DNA from: Streptomyces antioxidans | GTDB taxonomy: Bacteria; Actinomycetota; Actinomycetes; Streptomycetales; Streptomycetaceae | Direction: 5' to 3' | NCBI RefSeq assembly: GCF_000968685.2 | Contig: NZ_LAKD02000033.1 | Coordinates: 62,001 to 126,000 of the forward strand | DNA length: 64,000 nucleotides | Part shown: positions 9,171-16,629 of the stretch, piece after piece | Layout of the letters: each line of letters starts with the position of its first letter | Numbering within the stretch: position 1 is the first letter of the stretch | The notes under the pieces: model-generated | The model's database searches: none | What the model was told of the DNA's origin: nothing | The model's input: the letters and a program-made list of their open reading frames with translations, nothing else | Translations under genes and position numbers: made by a program

Positions 9171-9242
9171 TGGGCGATACTGGGTTCGAACCAGTGACCT
9201 CTTCGGTGTGAACGAAGCGCTCTCCCACTGAGCTAATCGCCC
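9171..9242 (-). tRNA. tRNA-Val (anticodon CAC), copy 2
   Basis: Base-for-base identical to the tRNA at 8213-8284, including the A discriminator. The flanks are unrelated, so only the tRNA itself is duplicated. It has its own terminator and is probably transcribed separately. Confidence 0.97.
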
Positions 9243-9308
9243 TGGCGCACGCCCAACATTAGCGCATGCCGGACCGTGCTCATGACCAGTCCCACGACGC
9301 CGGACCGC

Positions 9309-9764
9309 TCATTGCTCGATCTTCCACGGCATCACGACGCCGAACTTCCACACATAGGCCGAGACCGCCACGGCGCAGATCACCACCGCGATCGTGGTCA
9401 GTATGAGATTGCGCCTGCGCACCCTCGGGTCCAGGGCACGGTGCGCCGCCTCGGTGACCTTGCGCTTGGTCCAGGCCAGCACCAGCTGGGCCCAGACGAA
9501 CTCGGTCGCCCAGATCGCCATGCCCGCGAAGATCACCAGCCATCCGGGGCCGGGCAGGGGCAGCAGGACGACACCCAGGCCCACGACCCCGAGGCCGACG
9601 ATGAACACGCCGACCTGCCAGCTCAGGTGGAGCGGACGGGACCGCTTGATGAACCGCGGCGCCCGGGAGCCCCATACGGGCTCCTTCTTCGGCGCATCGC
9701 CCCCCGTAGCGACCCGGGGCCCCGCTTCGGCCGCCCCGCGCCGCTCGTCACTCTCCGCATTCAT
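9309..9764 (-). CDS. TIGR02611/PGPGW-type membrane protein
   Basis: A 151-residue protein with a charged cytoplasmic N-terminus, then a long hydrophobic hairpin around GVFIVGLGVVGLGVVLLPLP followed by PGPGWLVIFAGMAIWATEF. The PGPGW signature defines a small actinobacterial membrane family. A third helix near LTTIAVVICAVAVSAYVW ends the protein. ATG 9764 is chosen because the frame upstream lacks a plausible start or Shine-Dalgarno site. It is divergent from ssgB. Function unknown. Confidence 0.85.
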   Translation of the reverse strand: MNAESDERRGAAEAGPRVATGGDAPKKEPVWGSRAPRFIKRSRPLHLSWQVGVFIVGLGVVGLGVVLLPLPGPGWLVIFAGMAIWATEFVWAQLVLAWTKRKVTEAAHRALDPRVRRRNLILTTIAVVICAVAVSAYVWKFGVVMPWKIEQ

Positions 9765-9954
9765 GTGACCCAACTTACCTGATCGTTTGAAGTCACCGGA
9801 ACGGCGGTAGCGCTCGGTCCGGAGCTGGGCCGCATGAGCTACCAGAAGAGCCGCAAAACGGTCAGAGGGGTTTACAACGGCACCGTAGGTGGCATGTCGA
9901 TTTCGCCGACGTGCGAATCCCCGAGCGCACACTGAGCGAAAGGCCCTGGCGCTT

Positions 9955-10368
9955 ATGAACACCACGGTCAGCTGCGAGCTGCACCTGCGCCTCGTTGTGT
10001 CGAGCGAATCCTCACTGCCTGTACCCGCGGGCCTGCGGTATGACACGGCCGACCCTTACGCCGTGCACGCCACCTTCCACACCGGAGCCGAAGAGACGGT
10101 CGAATGGGTGTTCGCCCGCGATCTTCTCGCCGAGGGTCTGCACCGGCCCACCGGCACCGGCGACGTCCGGGTGTGGCCGTCCCGCAGCCACGGCCAGGGA
10201 GTCGTCTGCATCGCCCTGAGCTCCCCGGAAGGGGAGGCACTGCTCGAAGCCCCGGCGCGGGCCCTGGAGTCGTTCCTGAAGCGGACCGACGCCGCGGTGC
10301 CACCCGGCACCGAACACCGCCACTTCGACCTCGACACAGAGCTCTCCCACATCCTGGCGGAGAGCTGA
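9955..10368 (+). CDS. ssgB: Sporulation-specific cell division protein SsgB
   Basis: A 137-residue SsgA-like protein beginning MNTTVSCELHLRL, with the family segments GLRYDTADPYAVHATFHTG, EWVFARDLL and GDVRVWPSR. As I remember the family, SsgB is its most strictly conserved member. It positions FtsZ rings in sporulation septa of aerial hyphae with SsgA, so it marks the organism as a sporulating streptomycete. ATG 9955 has AAAGG upstream at a somewhat long spacing. A 19-bp hairpin ends the gene downstream. It stands alone and is divergent from the PGPGW protein. Confidence 0.95.
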   Translation: MNTTVSCELHLRLVVSSESSLPVPAGLRYDTADPYAVHATFHTGAEETVEWVFARDLLAEGLHRPTGTGDVRVWPSRSHGQGVVCIALSSPEGEALLEAPARALESFLKRTDAAVPPGTEHRHFDLDTELSHILAES

Positions 10369-10488
10369 GACCCGGCGAGAGCTGAGCGCTCGACCGTCCG
10401 ACTCGGGGAGACGGCGCGAGCCGGGGTGCGACCGCATCACACACCGACGATCCCGACCATGGCAATCCCGACAACGGCAGAGGCAGGT

Positions 10489-10532
10489 GACGGTGCCGTC
10501 ACCGCGGCAGCACCCGCGGTGACGGCACCGTC
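10489..10532 (+). terminator. Terminator downstream of ssgB
   Basis: A perfect 19-bp stem (10489-10507 with 10514-10532) and a 6-base loop lie 120 bases past the ssgB stop. The rest of the 298-base gap up to the CGNR gene contains short degenerate repeats of the type GACCGTCCGGGGCC and presumably the next promoter. Confidence 0.7.
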
Positions 10533-10666
10533 GTGTGACCGTACGGCACCGCCGGATGACCGTCCGGGGCCGCCTGGTGAACGTCCGGGGCCCGGCAGGA
10601 CTAGAGTCGGGCAGATCGAGGGCAGCCCAGGGGCAGCCGCCGACCCAGCCGGTCAGGGAGCCAATC

Positions 10667-11236
10667 GTGCTGATCAACCACGACACCCGGTGCGCGCTCG
10701 ACGCCGTCATCGATCTGGTGAACACCGCGCCGGAGGGCGCGGACCGGGACGACCTCGCCGATGTCGACGCACTGCGCCGGTTCGTCGAGCGCAACGCCAT
10801 CAGCGACATCGGCACGCTCGGGGAGCGTGACCTCACCGCGGTACGTGCCGTACGGGCGCGGTTCGCCGAGGTCTTCGCGACGGCCGGGAGCGAGGACTCC
10901 GCCCACCGCACCGCCGAACTGCTCAACGCGATGATCGCCGCGGCCGGCACCACGCCCCGGCTCACCGACCACGATGGCTACGACTGGCATGTGCACTACT
11001 TCGCGCCCGGTGCCTCGCTGGCCGACCACCTCACCGCCGACTGCGGGATGGCACTGGCGTTCCTGGTGGTGGGGGGCGAGCGGGAGCGGCTGCGCCGCTG
11101 TGAGGCGCCGGACTGCCGCCACGCCTTCGTGGATCTGTCCCGCAACCGGTCCCGGCGCTACTGCGACAGCCGCACCTGCGGCAACCGGCTGCATGTCGCG
11201 GCCTACCGGGCCCGGCGCCGCGAGGCCGCGAGCTGA
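10667..11236 (+). CDS. CGNR zinc-finger protein (ABATE-type regulator)
   Basis: A 189-residue protein of two parts: a helical ABATE-like N-terminal domain (DTRCALDAVIDLVNTAP), and a C-terminal CGNR zinc finger in which CEAPDC and CDSRTCGNR supply four cysteines. Members are presumed DNA-binding stress regulators. GTG 10667 is preceded by GGGAG at seven bases; the frame upstream is not protein-like. It is a single gene after the ssgB terminator. Confidence 0.88.
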   Translation: MLINHDTRCALDAVIDLVNTAPEGADRDDLADVDALRRFVERNAISDIGTLGERDLTAVRAVRARFAEVFATAGSEDSAHRTAELLNAMIAAAGTTPRLTDHDGYDWHVHYFAPGASLADHLTADCGMALAFLVVGGERERLRRCEAPDCRHAFVDLSRNRSRRYCDSRTCGNRLHVAAYRARRREAAS

Positions 11237-11326
11237 CCACCCGCGTACGGCGGTCGGAGGCCGCGCGGGACGCCTCGCCACCGGTGGCCGGGCCTGTCAC
11301 CCTGGGTGACCGGGCGGGGTGCCGTC

Positions 11327-11500
11327 TCACCACCGGTAGAGGTCGTGGACGGCGGTCACGAAGAGCAGGGTGCCGATGAACGCCAGGAACAGCATCAGCG
11401 GCGGCTGCGAGAGGGCGTAGAGACAGCCACGGGCCTCGTCGCTCGGCGGAACAGGGGGTCCTTCGATGGGGGACTGCTCCCCGGGCGGTGATTGCAACAT
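11327..11500 (-). CDS. Small membrane protein, 57 residues
   Basis: A short frame beginning MLQSPPGEQSPIEGP and ending in a single strong helix (LMLFLAFIGTLLFVTAV) followed by HDLYRW. The polar Pro-rich N-terminus and one C-terminal helix suggest a tail-anchored small protein. The Shine-Dalgarno site is poor, but codon third positions are strongly GC, and it lies in the correct slot between convergent genes. Function unknown. Confidence 0.65.
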   Translation of the reverse strand: MLQSPPGEQSPIEGPPVPPSDEARGCLYALSQPPLMLFLAFIGTLLFVTAVHDLYRW

Positions 11501-11568
11501 CTCGCGGAGATCATGACCTAGCCATGACCCCGCCTGCGACCAGTGATCGCTATTTGATCGGTCGCCTG

Positions 11569-12045
11569 TCAGATCCCGTGCTTTTTGAGTATGGCCTCGA
11601 TGTCGGAGAAGTCATCTGTGCCAGAGCTCGTTCCGCCCTTGGTCTTCGGCTTCCCCGGCGCCTTGGCCGCAGTGGCTCCCCCGCCGGGCCCCAGGGCGGG
11701 CTCCGAGGCCCCCGCGGACACCCCGCCGGCACGTTCGGCGGCGGCCGCCGCGCGGCGCTCCTTACGGGTGCCGTCCTGACGGGCGCCACCGGAGCGGTGC
11801 TCGACCGCCCGCGTGATCATGAACAGCGCCCAGGAGAGGCCCAGCAGGCCGAAGCCCAGCCAGATGCTCGGCTTGAAGACCACATCGGTCAGCCAGTCCA
11901 GGACGCCGGTCAAGGCCAGGCCCAGCGGGATCAGGGCATAGGCGGCGATCCGCGCCGCCGCCAGGAACCGCTTGCGGTAGGCGGTCAGCCCGGCGATGCC
12001 CAGACCGGCCGCGGACAGCGCGGCGCAGATGGTGTCGGTCAGCAT
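11569..12045 (-). CDS. Two-helix membrane protein with a disordered tail
   Basis: A 158-residue protein starting at ATG 12045 behind an excellent GGAGGAACG site. The first half holds helices around AARIAAYALIPLGLALTGVL and IWLGFGLLGLSWALFMI. The second half is charged, then Gly/Ala-rich, ending SDIEAILKKHGI, a helix that could be a protein-docking tail. Homologues in Streptomyces carry misleading names such as cellulose synthase; I see no glycosyltransferase motif. Function unknown. It is divergent from the DsbA-like gene. Confidence 0.85.
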   Translation of the reverse strand: MLTDTICAALSAAGLGIAGLTAYRKRFLAAARIAAYALIPLGLALTGVLDWLTDVVFKPSIWLGFGLLGLSWALFMITRAVEHRSGGARQDGTRKERRAAAAAERAGGVSAGASEPALGPGGGATAAKAPGKPKTKGGTSSGTDDFSDIEAILKKHGI

Positions 12046-12178
12046 CGTTCCTCCCGCGGACTGGGCTTCCGGTATGTCCATCGTGCACCCCGTAAGGCTG
12101 CCGGGGCCATGGCCCGGGCCCGGGATCAGGGACATCTCCGGGTACGGATCGGGGTCCGGGGGCTGGAAGACTGGCCCC

Positions 12179-12694
12179 ATGAGCCACACCGACCCCTCCC
12201 CGCGCCCCGTGCTCGACGTCTGGTGCGAGCTGCAGTGCCCCGACTGCCGTACCGCCCTGGGCGATGTGCGCGCGCTGCGCGACCGCTTCCAGGACGCGCT
12301 GGACATCCGGCTGCGCCACTTCCCGCTGGAGCGCCACCGGCACGCCCACGCGGCGGCCCAGGCGGCCGAGGAGGCCATCGCCCAGGGGCGCGGCTGGCCG
12401 TTCGTCGAGGCCGTCCTGGAGCGCACCGAGGAGCTCGGGACCCGCGGTGAGCCGGTGCTGATGGAGGTGGCCGGGGAACTGGGGCTGGACGCCGAGGAGA
12501 TGGACACCGCGCTGGTCGACGGCCGACACATCCTGATCGTGGACGCGGACCAGGCCGAGGGCCGGGCGATCGGAGTCACCGGCACCCCCACGTATGTGAT
12601 CGACGGCGAACGGCTCGACGGCGGCAAGAGCCAGGAGGGGCTGCGGGAGCGGGTGGAGGAGATCGCCGCACGGCTCGTCGCCGAGCGGTCCTGA
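12179..12694 (+). CDS. DsbA-like thioredoxin-fold oxidoreductase
   Basis: A 171-residue thioredoxin-fold protein. The redox motif CPDC lies at residues 20-23, with an extra Cys at 16; the cis-proline loop appears as TGTPTYVID near residue 139, and the insert between is helical. There is no signal peptide, so it is cytoplasmic, as in FrnE-like members. ATG 12179 opens the conserved fold. The role is thiol-disulfide exchange; the partner is unknown. Confidence 0.88.
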   Translation: MSHTDPSPRPVLDVWCELQCPDCRTALGDVRALRDRFQDALDIRLRHFPLERHRHAHAAAQAAEEAIAQGRGWPFVEAVLERTEELGTRGEPVLMEVAGELGLDAEEMDTALVDGRHILIVDADQAEGRAIGVTGTPTYVIDGERLDGGKSQEGLRERVEEIAARLVAERS

Positions 12695-12723
12695 AGCAGC
12701 GGCTTGCAGGGCTGGACCGGCCC

Positions 12724-13569
12724 TCACAGCAGCGGCTTGTAGAGCTGGTACTCGGTCGACTCGTAGCCCAGCGACTCGTACAGCCGCAGCGCGGGGGTGT
12801 TGTCACCGAAGACGTACAGGCCGAGACTGCGCGCCCCGCTCGCCAGGCTCGCGCGCTCGGCGGCCAGCATCAGGGTGCGGCCGTGTCCGTGGCCGCGGTG
12901 CTCCTCGGCGACCTCGACGGCGTAGACGTACGCCTCCCCGCTCTCGGCGGCGTCGGGCTCCCCCTCGCGCAGTGCGATCCATATGGTGCCCACGTCCGTG
13001 CCGCCGTGGGCGAGGACCCGCAGCAGGGCCGCGGGGGTGTCCGGGCCCTGCGGCAGCAGGCTCGCCTGGTCGGTGTCCGCCTTGGTCTCGGCCTGCCGCC
13101 GGGTGAGCCCCCGCGCCGCCAGTTCGGCCACGTATCGGTCCCGCTCGTGCGCCTGCCACGCCGGGTAGTCGGCCGCCGTAAGGGGACGTATCGCGCTGCC
13201 CTCGGGCAGCTCGGGCGGGTCCGTGAGCCGCTTGAGCATGTTGCGGCCGCGCTCGCGGTAGCCGAGCGCGGCCGTGAGCCCGAGTGCGGCCGTGGCCGAC
13301 GCGGGGACGCTCACCATCAGCTGGGTGCAGCCCCAGCCGCGCAGCACCTCCTCGGCGGCGAGCGCCGCGACCGTGCCGCGGCCCCGGTGCCGCTCGGCCC
13401 CGTCGATGTGGAGCCGCTCGATGCGCCCGGCCGCCGGGCCCAGACGGGCGTCGGTGGCGAGGCTCACGGAGCCGACGGGGCGGCCGTTGACGCACACCTC
13501 GTACGCGCGGGCACGCCCGCCGCCGTCGGTGTGCCGTTCGGGCCCGGTGGGCCGCAGAGTGGTGGTCAC
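12724..13569 (-). CDS. Tandem GNAT acetyltransferase
   Basis: A 281-residue protein with two GNAT modules. The N-terminal one (ERLHIDGAERHRGRGTVAAL) keeps a partial acetyl-CoA loop. The C-terminal one (VYAVEVAEEHRGHGHGRTLM, then LGLYVFGDNTPALRLYESLGY) carries the full RGxGxG-type loop and the family ending. The second domain is likely catalytic and the first degenerate. Start is GTG 13569. Substrate unknown; small-molecule and peptide N-termini are the usual targets. Confidence 0.88.
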   Translation of the reverse strand: MTTTLRPTGPERHTDGGGRARAYEVCVNGRPVGSVSLATDARLGPAAGRIERLHIDGAERHRGRGTVAALAAEEVLRGWGCTQLMVSVPASATAALGLTAALGYRERGRNMLKRLTDPPELPEGSAIRPLTAADYPAWQAHERDRYVAELAARGLTRRQAETKADTDQASLLPQGPDTPAALLRVLAHGGTDVGTIWIALREGEPDAAESGEAYVYAVEVAEEHRGHGHGRTLMLAAERASLASGARSLGLYVFGDNTPALRLYESLGYESTEYQLYKPLL

Positions 13570-13669
13570 GAAGGTGTTCTACCGGCCCGCCGGACGATCG
13601 TCACCCGTTTTCCGGCACGGACTGGCACGCACTGGCGCCGACGGCGCGGATCCGCCGCGATCGGCCCGC

Positions 13670-14497
13670 TCAGGGGTCGATGTCCGCGGCGGCCCGCTCG
13701 ATGAAGATCCGCAGGGCCTCGGCAGTGACCGGGCCGGGGGCGCCGGGCAGGGTGTGACCGTCCACGCGGTGGACGGCCTGTACATCGCGGGTCGTGGAGG
13801 TCACGAAGACCTCCTCGGCCCGGTACAGCGCGTCCAGCGGCAGATCGGTCTCCTTGGCGCCCACCCACTCCAGCACCAGGGCGCGGGTGATCCCGGCGAG
13901 GCAGCCGGAGGAGAGCGGCGGGGTGTGCAGCTGGCCGTCGAGGACCACGAAGACATTGGTACCGGTGCCCTCGCAGAGCGCGCCGACCGAGTTGCCGAAA
14001 AGGGCCTCGGTGGCGTCCTGCGCGTGGGCGCGGGCGAGCGCGACCACGTTCTCGCCGTACGAGGTGGTCTTCAGACCCGTGAGCGCCCCGCGCTCGTTGC
14101 GCACCCAGGGGACGGTGACCACGGCCGTGGTGTCGGGCCTGCGGGCCGCCTCGACCAGCGCGACCACTACGGTGGGCCCGGCCGTGCCCCGGTCGGAGCC
14201 GAGCGGCGAGATCCCTCCGGTGTAGGTGATCCTAAGCCGTCCGAACGCCACGGGGTGGGCCTTGAGCACCTCCTCGCAGCCCCGCCGCACCTCGTCCAGG
14301 TCCGGCTCGGGAAGCCCCAGGCCCGCGGCCGAGCGGGCCAGCCGCCGCAGATGGCGGGTGAGGGCGAAGGCCCGTCCTTCGGTGGCCTTGACGGTCTCGA
14401 AGACGCCGTCGCCGACCGTGAGCCCATGGTCGAACACGGACACCATGGCGCTGTCCGGGTCGCAGAGTGATCCATCGAGCCAGATGGCCGGTTTCAT
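13670..14497 (-). CDS. pabC: Aminodeoxychorismate lyase (class IV aminotransferase)
   Basis: A 275-residue fold-IV PLP enzyme. Visible are FDHGLTVGDGVFETVKA near residue 22, the putative PLP lysine in GLKTTSYGENVVAL, and the C-terminal AGITRALVLEW. It overlaps the pabB gene by ATGA (14494-14497), which makes 4-amino-4-deoxychorismate lyase the best call: it would release p-aminobenzoate for folate. Branched-chain or D-amino-acid aminotransferases share the fold, so specificity rests on context. Confidence 0.88.
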   Translation of the reverse strand: MKPAIWLDGSLCDPDSAMVSVFDHGLTVGDGVFETVKATEGRAFALTRHLRRLARSAAGLGLPEPDLDEVRRGCEEVLKAHPVAFGRLRITYTGGISPLGSDRGTAGPTVVVALVEAARRPDTTAVVTVPWVRNERGALTGLKTTSYGENVVALARAHAQDATEALFGNSVGALCEGTGTNVFVVLDGQLHTPPLSSGCLAGITRALVLEWVGAKETDLPLDALYRAEEVFVTSTTRDVQAVHRVDGHTLPGAPGPVTAEALRIFIERAAADIDP

Positions 14498-15603
14498 CGC
14501 GTCGCCCTTCCCGTTGTCTGCCGTACACCCGACGTCTTCCGTACAGCCGACGTCGGATGTACACCCGGCGTCCGCTGTACACCCGACGCTACCGCGAGCA
14601 GCCGGGCGGCCTTGAGTTCCGTTTCATCCCATTCGCGCTCCGGCTCCGAGCCCCAGGTGATGCCAGCCCCGGTGCCGAACCGCAGCACGGCCCCGGCCTG
14701 GCCGCGGTCGATCCAGAAGGTCCGTATCCCGACCGCCAGCTCACCGGTGCCGCGGTCGGCGTCGACCCAGCCGATACCGCCGCAGTACGGGCCGCGAGGC
14801 GCGGTCTCCAGCTCCTCGATGACGCGCAGCGCGCTGGACTTGGGCGCGCCGGTGACCGACCCGGGCGGGAAGGCGGCCGCGAACAGTTCCGGCCAGCCGG
14901 TGCCCGGGGCGAGCTCGCCCCGCACCGTGGAGACGAGGTGGACCAGACCGGGGTGCGGTTCGACCGCGCAGAGCGCCGGAACGGTCACCGAGCCGGTGGC
15001 GCAGACCCGGCCCAGGTCATTGCGGACCAGGTCCACGATCATCACGTTCTCGGCGCGGTCCTTCTCCAGCAGGTCCCCGGGGACGCGGCCGGTGCCCTTG
15101 ATGGGGCCGGACTCCACGGTGCGCCCGGTGCGCCGCAGAAAGAGTTCGGGCGAGGCCGTGGCGACCTCCACCCCGTGGGCCGGCAGCCTTACGGTGCCCG
15201 CGTACGGGGCGGGGTTGCCCAGGGCCAGCAGCGCGGTCAGCGCGTCCACATCGGCCCCGGCCGGATCGGGCAGCGGCGCGGACAGCACCCGGCAGAGATT
15301 GGCCTGGTAGACCTCGCCCGCGGCGATCCGCCGCCGGACGGTGCGCACCCCCGCGGTGTAGGCGGCCCGGTCCAGTGACGAGGTCCACTCCCCCGCCCCG
15401 GGGCCGCGCCAGCCGCCGGGCGCGGGCGGCGGCACCGGCTCGGCCCGTACGTCGCCGAAGCGAGCACAGACCAGACGGCCTTCGAAGTCCGCGACAACGG
15501 CCCAGAAACCCCGGGTGTCCAGCGCCGACGGGTCGCTGGTGACATCCCGTAGATCGGTCGCGAGCAGGCCGCCGAAGCGGGCGAGCGGGGTCAGGTCGTG
15601 CAC
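14494..15603 (-). CDS. pabB: Aminodeoxychorismate synthase component I
   Basis: A 369-residue chorismate-binding enzyme. The C-terminal half holds the family core: GEVYQANLCRVL, ASPELFLRR, ESGPIKGTGRV, DLVRNDLGRV and FPPGSVTGAPK. It makes 4-amino-4-deoxychorismate, which the coupled pabC product converts to p-aminobenzoate. The N-terminal domain is short. The last 24 or so residues consist of four 6-residue repeats encoded by four 18-bp units (14521-14592), unusual for the family and probably dispensable. Start is GTG 15603. Confidence 0.92.
   Translation of the reverse strand: MHDLTPLARFGGLLATDLRDVTSDPSALDTRGFWAVVADFEGRLVCARFGDVRAEPVPPPAPGGWRGPGAGEWTSSLDRAAYTAGVRTVRRRIAAGEVYQANLCRVLSAPLPDPAGADVDALTALLALGNPAPYAGTVRLPAHGVEVATASPELFLRRTGRTVESGPIKGTGRVPGDLLEKDRAENVMIVDLVRNDLGRVCATGSVTVPALCAVEPHPGLVHLVSTVRGELAPGTGWPELFAAAFPPGSVTGAPKSSALRVIEELETAPRGPYCGGIGWVDADRGTGELAVGIRTFWIDRGQAGAVLRFGTGAGITWGSEPEREWDETELKAARLLAVASGVQRTPGVHPTSAVRKTSGVRQTTGRATR
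14521..14592. repeat. Four 18-bp tandem units at the pabB 3' end
   Basis: Units start at 14521, 14539, 14557 and 14575, share the core GTACAC/GCCGACGTC with a few substitutions each, and keep the reading frame, giving a hexapeptide repeat of the pattern [SP][GA]V..T. Confidence 0.8.
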
Positions 15604-15763
15604 GGTCGCGAGTCTATGGTGCCCAGGTCAGGGCGGCCCCGGGAGGGAGTGCGGCGCGCGAGCAGGGCAGCACGCTGCGGAAACGGAATTTGAGCTGGCC
15701 CCGGAATCCGCTAGAGTTCAACACGTCGCCGGGACGCGGAAGCGCCCCGGAGAAACGACACCT

Positions 15764-15836
15764 GCGGACGTGGCTCAGTTGGTAGAGCATCACCTTGCCA
15801 AGGTGAGGGTCGCGAGTTCGAATCTCGTCGTCCGCT
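15764..15836 (+). tRNA. tRNA-Gly (anticodon GCC)
   Basis: A 73-base cloverleaf, acceptor GCGGACG/CGTCCGC with discriminator T, anticodon stem TCACC/GGTGA around loop TTGCCAA, T-loop TTCGAAT. It is first of a five-gene tRNA cluster on the plus strand. Confidence 0.97.
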
Positions 15837-15864
15837 CGGTGTGGGGGTTTCGACCTCCACGGCT

Positions 15865-15935
15865 GGTGGAGTGGCCGAGAGGCGAGGCAACGGCCTGCAA
15901 AGCCGTCTACACGGGTTCAAATCCCGTCTCCACCT
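15865..15935 (+). tRNA. tRNA-Cys (anticodon GCA)
   Basis: A 71-base gene, acceptor GGTGGAG/CTCCACC, anticodon stem ACGGC/GCCGT around loop CTGCAAA, T-loop TTCAAAT, discriminator T. Second gene of the cluster, 28 bases after tRNA-Gly. Confidence 0.96.
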
Positions 15936-15936
15936 C

Positions 15937-16008
15937 GGACGATTAGCTCAGCGGGAGAGCGCTTCCCTGACACGGAAGAGGTCACTGGTTCAATCCCAGT
16001 ATCGTCCA
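15937..16008 (+). tRNA. tRNA-Val (anticodon GAC), copy 1
   Basis: 72 bases, acceptor GGACGAT/ATCGTCC, anticodon stem CTTCC/GGAAG with loop CTGACAC, discriminator A. It follows tRNA-Cys after a single base, so the cluster must be one processed transcript. It reads GUC and GUU. Confidence 0.97.
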
Positions 16009-16033
16009 CTCGGATCCTCACGGATCCATCCCG

Positions 16034-16105
16034 GCGCGATTAGCTCAGCGGGAGAGCGCTTCCCTGACACGGAAGAGGTCACTGGTTCAATCCCAGTATC
16101 GCGCA
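16034..16105 (+). tRNA. tRNA-Val (anticodon GAC), copy 2, variant acceptor
   Basis: Same body as copies 1 and 3, but the acceptor stem is GCGCGAT/ATCGCGC. Two positions on the 5' side differ from GGACGAT, and both partners on the 3' side have changed to match, so pairing is kept. Confidence 0.96.
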
Positions 16106-16116
16106 CGCGGTCCCGC

Positions 16117-16188
16117 GGACGATTAGCTCAGCGGGAGAGCGCTTCCCTGACACGGAAGAGGTCACTGGTTCAATCCCAGTATCGTCCA
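16117..16188 (+). tRNA. tRNA-Val (anticodon GAC), copy 3
   Basis: Identical over its 72 bases to the copy at 15937-16008. Last tRNA of the cluster, followed after 8 bases by a terminator hairpin. Confidence 0.97.
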
Positions 16189-16196
16189 CATCGATC

Positions 16197-16232
16197 GTCG
16201 GAGGGCCGGAGCGAAAGCTCCGGCCCTCCGAC
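16197..16232 (+). terminator. Terminator of the tRNA cluster
   Basis: A perfect 16-bp stem (16197-16212 with 16217-16232) closed by a GAAA tetraloop. It also lies just past the stop of the convergent zinc-ribbon gene, so it may work from both sides. Confidence 0.8.
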
Positions 16233-16263
16233 GTTACTCAGGCCCAGAGGCCTCTGAGGCCCC

Positions 16264-16551
16264 TCAGGACGAGAAGAGCATGTGCCCGAAGCCGCGCTTG
16301 TGGTGGCCGTGATGGCCATGGTGGCCGTAGTGCCCGTGCTGCGGAGCGCCCCACGCAGGTGCGGCCGGGTACGCCTGCGGGGCAGCGGGCGGAGCGGGTG
16401 GCCCGGCCTGCGTCCACTGCGACTCAAGGCGGGTCAGCGCCTCCAGCTCCCCATAGTCCAGGAAGATCCCCCGGCAGCCGCTGCACTGCTCTATCTGCAC
16501 GCCATTGCGGTTGTACGTGTGCATCGGCGCATGGCACTTGGGACACTGCAT
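16264..16551 (-). CDS. TFIIB-type zinc-ribbon protein with a His-rich tail
   Basis: A 95-residue protein. Its N-terminus MQCPKCHAPM and then QCSGCRGIFLDYGELEAL form a CxxC/CxxC zinc ribbon of the zf-TFIIB type. The middle is Pro/Ala-rich, and the C-terminus contains GHYGHHGHHGHHKRGFGH, a metal-binding-like tail. Possible roles include a nucleic-acid-binding adaptor or a metal-handling protein; neither is shown. Confidence 0.85.
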   Translation of the reverse strand: MQCPKCHAPMHTYNRNGVQIEQCSGCRGIFLDYGELEALTRLESQWTQAGPPAPPAAPQAYPAAPAWGAPQHGHYGHHGHHGHHKRGFGHMLFSS

Positions 16552-16629
16552 GGTCCGCTCAACTCCTCATGCTTCGGACAGAGCGCGCCGGAACTCGCGT
16601 CCGGGCGCATGGACTTCACCCTACGGCCC

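Noticed and set aside
8213-9242. Segmental duplication carrying tRNA-Val(CAC)
   Set aside because: Only the 72-base tRNA is shared; flanks and terminators differ, so this is an ordinary multi-copy tRNA.
15764-16188. CRISPR-like array from regularly spaced repeats
   Set aside because: The repeated units are tRNA genes with perfect cloverleaf pairing, and spacers are irregular.
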